Shown here piece after piece: positions 22,258 through 33,690 of a stretch of DNA of 64,000 nt. Within the stretch, counting starts at the first letter, position 1; each line of letters begins with the position of its first letter. The DNA is from Chaetoderma sp. LZ-2023a (lineage: Eukaryota > Mollusca > Caudofoveata > Chaetodermatida > Chaetodermatidae). The position numbers and the translations under genes are program-made. The DNA lies in NCBI GenBank assembly GCA_034401795.1, contig CM067367.1, forward strand, positions 28,101,916 through 28,165,915, written 5' to 3'. The notes below the pieces were generated by a model, which did no database searches, was not told where the DNA came from, and saw only the letters and a list, made by a program, of their open reading frames with translations.

Positions 22258-23410
22258 TGTCCGGGCTCACGCTATGCGAGAAGTACTATGAGGTCTTCCA
22301 GAGGGAGCCGAAGGCCTACAAGAAGAAGACGCCAGATGAGCTCGCTCAGCTCTCCGGTGCTGAGCTGACAGAGGAGCTGACAGCTGTGAGCTCTATCTAG
22401 GATTTGGTCAGGGGAAGATCTGCTTCCTTGAATACCTTATCATGGGCGGGAGTATCGTCGAGCAGCTCATGCGAGTTAAAGGTTTCTACAAGGATCGGGA
22501 GTATCTGTCAGATGTGTTCCAGCAGTTGCAGACCTCCATGGCCTCACCTGACTCAGAGCTGAACAAGGCTCTGCGATACTACAAGCTGTGGAACCCGCCA
22601 GCCCTTGGATGTGCATGTTGGCAGCGTGTATAGGGGCTGTATGGTAGGCCAAGCTGGCTCAGTGTCTCACCGTGGTCCCCACCACTACTGACGAGAGTCA
22701 GGATAGTCTTATAGCTGATTTGCTAGCGGCGGAGTAGGCTGATCCCAGGCACCATGATAGCTAGGCCTGACACCACTCATAGAGCTGCCACAGGAAGCGG
22801 TGTCGTGTCGACTGGCTGTAGTGGCGGGGTTGGCGCTGCCATGGGAAGCGGCGTGTCGACTGGCTGCAGTATCAGGGTCGGAATGACTGTATGGCCCGTA
22901 CTACGTGTAGGTGTGTTGATATCCATGTTGAAACCGAAGTGGACACCGGGGGAACTCACCTCGACTATCATGTTGTGAAAAGGGATGGGAAAGTTCGAGA
23001 GCTCTACAATCGGGGATCATCCTTCCTCACCTACATAGATGAAGGTGTCTCCCTGACGAGGGTGGGTCACCGGATCGGGGTTACAGGTGGAAAGCTCCTG
23101 CTGCGTCGTCCATTCGATGGCCCAGAAGAAGCTGTTAAGCTCCAGTAGGGCATCCTATGGGTAGATGGTGTGTCACATGTCACCAAAGCCAAGGGTGCTG
23201 TTAAACTGCTTCAGCGAGTGGGACTCACTAGCCCGCAAACGACTCATATAGTCCTAGAGCTACGATTGTTAGCCGGCGGCAAAGTGAAGCAGCTAGCCCC
23301 TGCCCCTGAGGGGATGAAGATCACTATCGACCCGGATGGAGCAGGGCTTGATCTGGCACAGATATTTCTCGAGGCATTCACTCTGTTCAGTTTAACTCTT
23401 CATGTATAGT
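22258..23410 (+). pseudogene. Polinton right-end small frames, unassigned (fossil)
   Basis: Plus-strand remains after the divergent hydrophobic gene. The first begins MSGLTLCEKYYEVFQ, a later piece reads MGGSIVEQLMRVKGFYKDREYL, and the last region reads like a compact beta-rich protein. I cannot decide whether a capsid or protease remnant is among them. The region ends where the inverted-repeat element at 23431 begins. Confidence 0.35.
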
Positions 23411-23430
23411 CAAGATGCCTTCTTGTATAT

Positions 23431-23840
23431 AAGGCTCAGCATAGATGGCAAAAAGTTATCTACCGGAACGCGCCACGATAAATAATTGGGGCAAAAATTA
23501 TCTACTGGAATGTGCTGCGATAAATAATTGGGGCAAAAGTTATCTACCGGAACGCGCCGTGACGTAGATAACGTGGCGCGACGTAGTTAGCTGTGGGGGT
23601 GCCAATCGGCTGCCCCAGGGCTTGAGCTAGCTGTGGGGGGCCACGGATCGCCGATCGGCGCCCAGTAGGGGCCTGCCTTGCGTAGAGAGGGCCGCGACGT
23701 AGATACATTTTTTGTTCGAAAACATTTCTACCGGGACGGGTCACGACGTAGATAACCCTTTTTGTTCGAAAACATTTCTACCAGGACGGGCCGCGACGTA
23801 GATAACTTTTGCCCCATTTATTTATCTACGTCGAGCCTTA
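23431..23840. mobile_element. inverted-repeat element, about 410 bp, TAAGGCTC ends
   Basis: Starts TAAGGCTCAGCATAGATGGC and ends with GACGTCGAGCCTTA-type sequence, so the ends are complementary (AGGCTC/GAGCCT) with TA on each side. Inside are repeated blocks AAAAGTTATCTACCGG (left, direct) and GATAACTTTTGCCCCA (right, inverted), plus two copies of GTTCGAAAACATTTCTACC on the right. The layout suits a MITE with a TA target duplication. It directly follows the Polinton fossil, so an alternative is that it is terminal-repeat material of that element. It has no coding capacity. Confidence 0.55.
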
Positions 23841-23879
23841 TGTTCTTGAGGTGGTATCATTTTGGAGGTGGTATCATTT

Positions 23880-26020
23880 TGACTCCGGATATACTACTCT
23901 AGGCATTAGTCAGGCATGGCTAGGCTTTACTTAGGCCTTGAATAGGCATTACCGTGGCCTAACATAGACCTTACGTCCGTCTTAACCAGGCTCTGCTTGC
24001 CCTTAGCTAGGCCTTAGTCAGACTTGACTAGGCCTTACCAAGTTTTATCTACGACTTAGTTGACCTTGGATAGGCATTACATAAGTCTTAACTTGGTTTT
24101 TCTAAGCATTAGCTAGGGTTACATAGGCCTTAGCTAGGTCTTGTATAAGGCCTTACCTAGGCCGCAGCCAGGCTTTGATAGGCATTAGATAAGCAGTACC
24201 TAGGCGTTACCTATGCCTTAGCTAGGCCTTAGCCAGCCTTTGCTTGGCCTTGGCTAGGCATTAGTCAGGCTTGGCTTTACTTAGGCCATAAATAAGCCAC
24301 AGCTAAGCTTGGATAGGTCTTACATAGGCCTTAGATAGACCGTACCTCGGCCTTGCCTGCTCTTAATTAGGCCTTAGTCAGGCTGGGCTAGGCCTTACCT
24401 TGGCTAGAACTTATATAGACCTTATCTAAGGTTTACTAGACCCTAGATATAATTACCTAGGCCTTATATAGGTCCTGTATAGGCATTACCTAGGCCTTAC
24501 TTACTCTTTAGGCATTATTTGCTAAGCCTTACCGATGACGTGCCTAAGCCATAGCCAGGCTTGACTAGTCCTTACAAAGGCCTTAGTTCGGCTTGACTCG
24601 GCCTTAGCCAGCCTTTAATAAGCATTACCTAGGACTTATTTAGTCCTTATCCAGGATTTACTAGGATTTACCGATGCCTTACCTAAGCCTCAGTCAGACT
24701 TAATTAGTCCTTAGCCAGGCTTTCATAGGCATTGCCGATGCCTTACCTAAGCCTTAGCCAGACTTGACTGATATACATTAGCTGCGCATTACCTAGGCGT
24801 TACATATACCTTATCTAGGCCTTAGTCAGGCTTTGCTAGGCTTTACTTAGGCAGAAACTAAGCTATAGCTGAGCTTGGATAGGCCTTAGTTAGTCCTTAC
24901 CGAGGCCTACATAGACATTACCAAGGCATTAACCAGGCTTCGCTTGCCCTTAGCTGGACCTTACCTAGGTATTATCTAAGCCTTAGCTGAGCTTGGATAG
25001 GCATTATATAAGCCCTAGTTGAGTTTTTCCTAGGCCTTAGCTAGGATAACATAGGCCTTGTATACGTCCTTACCCAGGCCAGAGCCAGGCTTTGATAGAC
25101 ATTAGATAAGCAGTACCTAGGCGTTACCTATGCCTTAGCAGGCCTTAGCCAGGCTTTGCTTGGCCTTGGCTAGGCCTTAGTCAGGCTTGGCTATGCTTTA
25201 TTTTGGCCATAACTAAGCCATAGCTGCGCTTGGATAGGCCTTACATAGGCCTTAGATAGACCTTACCTGGACCATAAACAGGCCTTGCATGCTTTTAATT
25301 AGGCCTTAGCCAGGCTTAACCATGCCGTAGCCAGAATTGATTAGGCCTTACCTTGACGTTATCCAGACTTTGCTAGGCCTTATCTATGCGTCAGCCAGGC
25401 TTCGCTTGATCTTTGCCAGGCCTTAGTCAGGTTTGACTAGGCCTTACCTAGGCCTTACCTAAGCCGGAGCCAGACTTGACTAGGCCTTACCTAGGCCTTA
25501 TATAGGCATTATCTACGCCTTTCTTAACCACGACATGCTAGGCCTTACCGATGCCTTACCGAAACCTTAACCAGGCTTGTCTTAGCCTTACATAGGCCTT
25601 AGTCAGGCTTGCCTTGTTATTAGCCGGCCGTATTTGACCTTAACAAGGTCTTACCTAGTCCTTAGTCAGGATTTGTTTGACCTTAGCCAGGCCTTAGTCA
25701 GGTTTGACTAGGCCTTAGCGAGGCCATACCTAAGCCATACCAGGCTGATTAAGCCATACCTAAGACTTAGCCAGGCTTGACTACGCCTTATCTAGGCCTT
25801 ACATGGACCTTAGGCAGGCTTAACTAGGCCTTGAAAAGTAATGATTAGGTCTTACCTAGAGCTTCGCTAGATCTAATCCAGGCTTTGCTATGCCGTACAT
25901 AGGCCTTAGCCATGCTTTTCTTGGGCTTAGCTACGCCTTAGGCAGGCTTAACTAGGACTTACCTAGGTCTTACTTAGGCCTTAGTCAAACTTTGTTTAAC
26001 CATAGCTAGGCTTGACTAGG
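23880..26020 (+). repeat. ~11-bp satellite, GGCCTTAGCTA type, forward block
   Basis: Continuous degenerate units such as GGCCTTACCTA, GGCCTTAGCCA and GGCTTGACTA, mostly 10 to 12 bases with 11 the commonest. Divergence between units is high, so the array is old or poorly homogenised. No gene lies within it. Confidence 0.9.
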
Positions 26021-26620
26021 TTTAGGTAAGGCATCGGTAAGGCCTAGAAAATCCTGGCTAAGGACTAACTGATGCATAGGGAAGGCCTATTCAAGGCTGG
26101 CTACGGCCAAGCGATGCCTAGTAACGTCATGTGAAGCCTAGGTAATGCCTAATCAAGTATGGCTAAGGGCTCGTTAAGGCATAGTCAAGCATGCCTATGG
26201 CCTATGTAAGGCCTAGTCAGGCCTAGCTAAGGCTTAGGTAAGGCATCTAGCAAATCATGGCTAAAGACTACATAAGGCATAGGTAAGGCCTATGCAAGGG
26301 CTGGATAAGGCCTAGGTAATCCTATCTAATGCCTACGAAAACGTACCTACGGTCAATGTATGGCCTAGTCAAGCTCAGCTAAGGCTTAAATAATGCTTGG
26401 CTAAGACCTAGCCAACCTTGGCTAAGGCCTAGACAGGGTCAAGCAAAGCCTGACTAAGGCATGAGTAAGGTATAGGGAACGCCTAGGTAATGCTCAACTA
26501 ATGCCTATCAAAGCCTGGCTAAGGTCTAGGTAATGCCTCAGCATGCCTGGCCAAGGCCTACGTAAAGTCTAATCAAGTCGGGCTAAGGCCTATGTAAAGT
26601 CTAGCAAAGCCTGTCATCAC
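26021..26620 (-). repeat. ~11-bp satellite, same family in reverse orientation
   Basis: From about 26020 the units read as the reverse complement (TAGGTAAGGC, GGCTAAGGCCTA). The switch occurs within a few bases in GGCTTGACTAGGTTTAGGTA. It ends where the 23-bp family starts. Confidence 0.9.
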
Positions 26621-26639
26621 TAACTTAGATTTAGCCATG

Positions 26640-29600
26640 GATGAAATAATTATCTAGCCATAGGTGTGGGAATTAGTCAGCTATAGCTTTCGTAAGTAAC
26701 CATACATAGCCGGATTAACTATGTATCCATATATAGCTGTGGTAAGTATCCAGTTATACATATAATAGTTAGCCAGCTATATCTGTGGAAATTAACCAGC
26801 TATAGATATGACTGCATAATTACCACATAGATGCCTGGCTCTTTGCAACTGATATGGCCGGCTAATTACCTCAGCGATGGCTGCGTACTTTTCACAGCCG
26901 TAAATGTCTACTTACCTCAGCTATCGCTAACTACTTACCATAGCTATGATTGGTAAATTACCTCAGCTATAGCTGGGTAATTACTAGAGCCATGAATGAC
27001 GTTTTGCCATGGCTATAGTAACTACTTGTCACAGATTCCTTAGCCACTTACCATAGCCATGGATGGCTGCTTAACAGTGCTATCTCTGGTTAACTTCCAC
27101 TGGTGGTGGTGGCTACTGACTACGTGTATAGGTGGCTACTTGCCACAGCTATGACTGGCTACTTACAAAGCTATGGCTGGCTAATTACCACTGCTATGCT
27201 TGGCCTCTTACCACAGCTATAGGTGTCTACTTACCAATGATATCTGGGTACTTACCAAAGCTATGGCTGACTCAGTACCATATGTATGGCTGGTTAAAAA
27301 TTGCATCTATGGCTAAGTCCATGCCACAGCTATATCTAACTACTTACGCCTGCTATTGGTGGATACATACCGCAGCTGTGAGTGGCTAATTACTGCAACT
27401 GTCTGGTTCATTACCAATAATATGCCTGGCGAATTACCCAGTTACGGCTGGCGTCTTAACACTACTCGGCTGATTACCTTCCTCGGCAATAGCTGGCTAC
27501 TTACTACAGCTATAGCTAGTTACTAACCACAACTATGGCTGGCTATCGACGACATCTATAGATGACTGCTTAGCGCAATCATGGCTTGCTAAATGTATCT
27601 GTTATGAATGGCTAATTACGACACCTATGGATGGGTAATTACTACAGCTGCAGCTGGCTACGTGCCTCCGCCAGTGTAGGGTACTTGCTATTGTTATGCT
27701 GACTATTCACCACTGGCATGGCTGGATATATTCAACAGGAATCCCTGGCTAGAATGGTATACTTGCAACTCCTAGAAGTGGTTTCTACCACAACTATAGC
27801 TGGCTACTTACTACTGCTATGACTGGCTACTTAACAGGCAACGGTTGGTTAATTGACACATCTATGGCCACCTCTTTAACACTGGCTGTATACAACACAC
27901 CGATGGCTGGCTAATTATTGCATCCATTGCTAACTCCGTGCCAAAGCTATATGTGACTAGCTACACCTAACATGGATGTATACATACCAAAGCTTGACTG
28001 GCTAATTACTACAACTGTGTCTGATTAGTTATCGCTGATACAGCAGGCCAATTACCACAGTTACACCTTTCTTCTTAACCCTACCATGGATGATTATCTT
28101 TCTCAGCTATGGCTGGCTATTTACCACAACTATGGCTGACTCCCTACGACGGCTATAGACTTATAATACACTTATGTCTAGATACTTACCACCGCCATTG
28201 CTGGCTACTTGCCACTGCTATGTTGGCTATTTACCACTGATATGACTGGCTGTATTCAATAGCTATCGCTGGCTACTTATCACAACTATAACAGCTACAT
28301 ACCATTGCTAGAGTGTGATACTTGCAACAACTAGAACTGGTTTGTACCTCAACTATAGCTGGCTACGTAACACTGCTATGACTGGCTACACTCAACTCTA
28401 TGGCTGGTTAATTACCACATCAATGGTTGCCTCTTTAACACTGGTTGTGTGCAACGGCTATTGCTGTTGGCCCCTTGCAACTGTTACAGATGGCTACTTA
28501 TCACTGCTACAACTGGCTAATTACAAAGCTATGGCGGGTTAATCACGACTGACTCCTTAAGACTACTATGTCTCGCTAATTACCTGAGCTATAGCTGCCT
28601 ACTTTTCACAGCTAAATGTATGTTAGCTACTTACCACAGATAGCCATAGCTATGGCGGCTGCTTTACTGTTCTATGGCTGGTTACATACAGCTATACTTG
28701 GCTAGTAACCACAGCTATGACTGACTACTGATCAGAGCCATGGCTGACTAACCTACAGTTATAACTGGTTACTTCTCAATGCTATGACTGGTTTCTTAAC
28801 AGTAATGTGGTTGATTACATTCCGCAACTATGGCTAGCTCCTTACTCTATGGTTGGCCCCTCCACACAGTGGTTGGCTCACTACTACAACAATAGCTCAC
28901 TACTTAACATAACCATGGATATCTAAATATCAACACTATGGTGGCTATTTACCACAGCTATGACTCGTTAATTACCGTAGTTATAGCTGGCTACTTACCT
29001 TCGGTAGTCGGCTACTTACCAGCGGTAGTCAAGCCTACTTGTCATTGATATGCTAGCTATTTACCACTGATATGGCTGGCTGCATACGGCATCTATAGGT
29101 GACACTTACCACAGTTATAGCTGGACAATTACCACAGCTATAACTGACTACCTACCAAAGCTATGCCTGTGTAATTAGCACAGCTATGGGTGGCTGCTTA
29201 GTACTGCTGTGGCTGTTTACCTCCCACAGCTAGGACTCGCTACTTATTACAGGTATCGTTAGCTATTTAAGATAGCTATGATGGGCCACTGATCACAACC
29301 ATGGTTCGCTATTAATTACGGTAATAACTGGATACTTACAACAACAATAGCTGGATGCTTAACACTGCTATGGTTGGCGATATATTAGAGTCATAGCTAG
29401 TTAGTTAACACAGCTATAGCTATCTACTTACCACTGCTATGGTTGGGCCAAGCCAATACCAAGCCTATGGTTGACTAACTACCACATCCATGGCTGGCAA
29501 ATTACTGCATATATGGCGAACTCCTTAACGAAGCTATATCTGACTATATCCCACTACAATGGATGTTACCTATAACGGCTATGGTTCGCTACTTACCACA

Positions 29601-30235
29601 TATATGGCTGGCTACTAGTTTCCCTCGATGTCAACCCCATCTGGCTGCTTAACACTACTATGTCTGACAACATTTCACCGTTATGGCTAGCTGCTTGCCC
29701 CCGCTAGTGCTGGCTACTTACACATGCTACAGCTGGTTACTGGCCACTGCTATGACTGGCCACTTACAAAGCTAGGACTGGCTAATTACCACATCTGTGT
29801 CTGGCTCCTTACAGCGGCTAGGACTTGCTCCTCACCAGGGATATGTGTTAGACATTAATATTGCTAGGACTGCCTTCTCACCACAGCTATAGCTAGCTAA
29901 TTACCAACGCTGTGGCTGGCTCACTCCCATAGCTATAGCTGACTACTTACAACAAGCATGGCTGTCTAAATATCACCGATATGACTGACTATTTACCACA
30001 GCTTTGGCTGCTTAATTACTACCATTATGGCTACATATTTACCACCGCTAGTCTTGGATACTTGATACTGCTATGCTGGTTGCTTACCACAGCTATGGGT
30101 GACGACATACCACTGCTGTGGATGACCAACTACCACTGCTATTGCGGGCAGCTTAGCACAGATATGGCTGTCTCATTGCTACAGCTATAGCGTGTTACTT
30201 ACCGCTACCATCGGCTACACGTCAATGATATGGAC
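26640..30235. repeat. 23-bp satellite, CACAGCTATGGCTGGCTACTTAC type
   Basis: About 150 head-to-tail units over 3.6 kb. Typical unit: GCTATGGCTGGCTAATTACC plus ACA. Most units are 21 to 24 bases and differ at many positions. Short open frames here are artefacts of the repeat. No gene or mobile element was seen inside the array. Confidence 0.93.
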
Positions 30236-30775
30236 TTCTAGTTCTGGTCGGCGTGTTTGTACAAGAACGCCCACCAAATCCCGGTCTTCTTGTCACTCTA
30301 TATATTGGCAATTAATAACCGCTTTTGTTAGCCAATCAAAAGCACGTCTATAATCGACCATTACTACTTCCTTGCCACAGCATAACGTTCTCGTCTACCT
30401 GAGAGCATCGATTACTATTACAACTGTCTTAAAATTAACCAATATTCCAAACCATAACACAAATTAAATCATAGCATTGATTTAATATTAACGAAGATTT
30501 GACTAGGCCTACGCACATCAACTAAGTCCGCATTCGCAACAAAATCAATATAACTGGAACAACGCGCATGCGTAATCGCGATCCTTAATAAATCGTCTTG
30601 AAGGGCGGCATTAATAGGGCAACACGATGGGCGACCGTCGCCCCCGACGTCGCTCACGACGCCGCCTTTTGATAACACGTTGAAATTTTAAAGATACAGT
30701 TACGCGACGCATGGCGTTTGAATTAACGTTGTCACACGTTAAACGTCGCCCACGACGCGCGACGCACGAGGACAA
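30236..30775. other. single-copy gap between satellites, with a CGTCGC-rich block
   Basis: Bases 30236-30615 look unique and non-coding. Bases 30620-30770 are packed with CGTCGC/GCGACG words on both sides of an AT core (for example GGCGACCGTCGCCC and CGTCGCCCACGACGCGCGAC), which resembles the sub-terminal repeats of a DNA transposon. No end or transposase is visible. Confidence 0.4.
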
Positions 30776-31990
30776 TTGTGGAATTCCATACAATCACACC
30801 ATTAATCACTTACTCAATCACACTATCAATCACTTACTGGATCTCATCATTAATCATACACTAATTCACAGTATTAATCGCTCAGGCAATATCCGACTCA
30901 TCTACGTATACAGCCCACTCATTCAGCCACCCACTAGCCACCCGCCAACCCCCAGCTACTCGCACAGCTACTTGCATTGACACGCTCTGCCACTCACCAA
31001 CCAAGCAACTACCGTCTCTTACACTCACCCACGTAGTCAGCCACTTGGCAATTCAGCCAGCCACTCAGGCATTCAGTAAGTTACTCACGCATCCATTCGC
31101 TCAGCTACTGGCTTACACACTCAGCCACGCACTTAGTCAGGCAGTCTCTTTAACTCAGTTACTCAATCAGTCTTATCAGTACCTCTACGACATATCCAGA
31201 AAGTTGAACCAGTCAGTCTGTCGATGGGTCTGGTAGTCGGATGGTTGATCAGTCGGTCAGACTGTTAGTTAGTCCGTCAAAAATGTGGCACTCACCCACT
31301 CAGCCAGCAACTCGCCTACTCACCAAGCAACTCGCCCCTTACTCAGCAATCCATTCAGTCAGTCACTCAATCATTCATTGAGTTGGTCAACCAGCTGATT
31401 AGTCGGTTAGACAGTTTGTCAGTCAGTTGGGTAGTCAGTTGGTCTGTCAGTTAGTCGGTCAATCGGTTTGTCGATTCATTAATCGGTCATTCAGTCGACC
31501 GGTCCATCGCTCAGTCAAACGGTCGCTCAGTCAGTTGGTCAGTGTGTCGGTCAGTTCGTCAGTCAGTTGGTCTGTTAGTCTGTCGGCTGGTTAGTCGGTC
31601 AGTTGATCAGTTAATCAGTCAGTTGATCGATTGGTTGGTCAACCGGTCAGTTGGTTGGTTAATCTCTTGGTCGGTCAGTTGATCTGTCGATCAGTCAGTC
31701 AGTTAATTTGTCGGTTGATCAGTCAGTCAATCGGTCAGTTAGTCTGTTAGTCTGTTCGATAGTCGGTCAATAGGCCAGTCGATCAGTTGGTTTGTCAGTC
31801 GGTAGGTTTGTCAGTCAATTGGTCAAGCGTTCAGTGCATCAGCCAGTCTTTTGCCACGCACCCGCTAACCCTGCCTTCATCCATTCGGCCATCCACTCAC
31901 GCTTTAGTCAAGAGCCTACTGAGATATTCTATCAATAAACTCTCAGTCTCTTGTCAATCATGTGATCAGGATGGCAGTCCATCTGTCACT
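30776..31990. repeat. tetranucleotide-based satellite (ACTC/GTCA/GTCG)
   Basis: The first part (30776-31200) is CACTCA/CAGCCA-rich. From about 31205 the strand sense changes to CAGTCGGTCAGTTGGT-type words, with 4-bp and 8-bp periodicity. A brief return to the CACTCA sense occurs at 31280-31375. Very degenerate. No gene. Confidence 0.85.
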
Positions 31991-32012
31991 CAGTAAATTG
32001 GTCAGTTATTCT

Positions 32013-32197
32013 GGGTATACACCACCCGATTCTAGTCTGCCCAACAAGTAATTGGCCGACTGGTTGGTATTAATATGGTGGTGTATGACCCTACACCAAC
32101 TGAAAATTGGTGTTAGTCGGCCGATGAACGCTGATTACGAAAATTATTCTCGAGTCGGCGAGATCAGGTATGATCTGGTGGTGTATAGCCTACCCAA
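32013..32197. mobile_element. MITE-like element with GGGTATACACCACC ends
   Basis: The left end, GGGTATACACCACCCGATTC, is complementary to the right end, GATCTGGTGGTGTATAGCC..CCC, with a five-base insert in the outer part. A further inverted copy of the end (GGTGGTGTATGACCC) lies inside at 32075. About 185 bp, no ORF. A left-end piece recurs at 32994. Confidence 0.5.
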
Positions 32198-32477
32198 TCC
32201 GACTTAGCCGTCCTGTCTTGATATGTATGGTAGCCGCAGACTTGAGCTTGGTCAATTAAATCAGTGGCGTTCGGGCACCTAATCAACGATTTACATTTTA
32301 TCACATGACAACAATCAGTATTTCAAGATGGCACGTATATCTTAGCTATACCTTCTTTATTTGACTAACTTGACTTTTACGTGACGCAGACATGTTTTTC
32401 CTTGCCTCAAGTAGCTTTCGTGCACACAACGTTTCAACACATTTTATTTCACTTTCTGTATTGTTCTAGTCAGACAT

Positions 32478-32606
32478 GCTACTGTTGTTGTTGTTGTTGT
32501 TGTTGTTTTTGTTTTTGTTGTTTTTGTTGTTGTTGCTATTGTTGGTGGTTGTGGTGGTGGTGGTGGTGGTTGGTTGGTTGGTTGGTTGGTCGGTCAGTTG
32601 GTTGTT
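32478..32606. repeat. (TGT)n/(GGT)n/(TTGG)n microsatellite
   Basis: TGT units give way to GGT and then GGTT units. Confidence 0.93.
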
Positions 32607-33257
32607 GTTGAACCTAGATTTTACACTGGAAATCAACTGGAAATTAATTGGAGGTGTACACCGTTAAGATAACCTAAACGAGGTTCACATATTTCTCGCT
32701 AGATAGCGCGTGGTTCATAGGTTGGTCGCTAGGGACAGGCTTTAATGCCAACGACATGGTCCGTTGGTGTATGGCATTCAGTTGGCAGAACACCCTGCTG
32801 AGTGCGCTTCTGTCCGACAGTTTTGTCTGGTCTGGGATAATCGGTTAGTGTATACACAGAATTAGCTGTGGTCGATCAGTTAGTCAGTAGTTCAGTTAAT
32901 TAATCGCTTGGCTGATTGGTCATACTGTCGTTGGGTCGAATGGTCGGTCAAGCAGTCCACCAGTCGCTTGCTCGCTCTGTCAGTCTCTTATTTGGGTATA
33001 CACCACCCGACTCTAGGCTGCCCGACAAGTAATTGGTCATGGTATCCAGAAACTTGGGTCTGGCCAATTAACTCAAATGCGTTTATGGAGCTAATCAAGG
33101 ATTTACACTTTCTCACATGATAACAATCAATATTTCAAAATGGCACGTGTATCTGAATTATACATTTTTTATTTGACTACATTGACTATTTTATGTGACG
33201 CTGACATGTGTCCCCTCGCCTCAAGTATCTTTCGCGCATACTGTCATACAACTGGGG

Positions 33258-33262
33258 ATGCA

Positions 33263-33330
<68 letters not shown>

Positions 33331-33372
33331 GGTAGTAGCAGCAGCAGCAGCAGCAGCAGCAGTGGCAGCTGT

Positions 33373-33446
<74 letters not shown>

Positions 33447-33532
33447 CAGTAGTAGTAGTAATAGTAATAGTAATAGTAATAGTAATAGTAATAGTAATAG
33501 TAATAGTAATAGTGGTAGTGGTAGTGGTAGTG

Positions 33533-33614
<82 letters not shown>

Positions 33615-33690
33615 CAATAGCTGCAGTAGCAGTAGTAGTAGCAGGAAAAGTGGCATTAGGTGCAGCAGCAGCAGCAGCAGCAGTCAAGCA
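33258..33690. repeat. compound (GCA)n(GTA)n(ATAGTA)n microsatellite, about 430 bp
   Basis: Alternating runs of GCA and GTA, then six-base AATAGT units, a GTGGTA run, a long GTA run and a final GCA run. Open frames run through it in all six frames; these are spurious homopolymer proteins. It corresponds to the tail of the inverted composite repeat. Confidence 0.97.

Larger units (their letters stand above)
15490..23410. mobile_element. Polinton (Maverick), fossil, incomplete
   Basis: A block of about 7.9 kb with visibly higher G+C than its flanks and densely packed genes on both strands. Recognised parts: protein-primed family-B DNA polymerase (C-terminal part), retroviral-type integrase, packaging ATPase, a likely jelly-roll capsid protein, and several small proteins of the kind Polintons carry. 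I did not recognise the long major capsid protein, the cysteine protease or the N-terminal half of the polymerase, so the element is probably truncated at its left end. No convincing long terminal inverted repeats were seen. The element is broken, with more than ten disruptions judged from how the frames fragment. Protein motifs remain easy to read, which suggests moderate age. Confidence 0.85.
32013..33250 (+). repeat. two direct copies of a ~260-420-bp segment, 981 bp apart
   Basis: Copy 1 is 32013-32431 and copy 2 is 32994-33250. They share GGGTATACACCACCCGA, CAAGTAATTGG, TCAATTAAATCA/CCAATTAACTCA, CTAATCAA.GATTTACA, ACAATCA.TATTTCAA.ATGG and CTTGCCTCAAGTA..TTTCG. Copy 2 lacks about 165 bases of the MITE-like part. 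Each copy is followed by a triplet array (32478 and 33258). The region between copies (32600-32990) contains no gene. Confidence 0.8.

Noticed and set aside
26640-30235. Tandem units considered as a CRISPR-like array
   Set aside because: There are no distinct spacers; whole units are repeated, and the context is eukaryotic.
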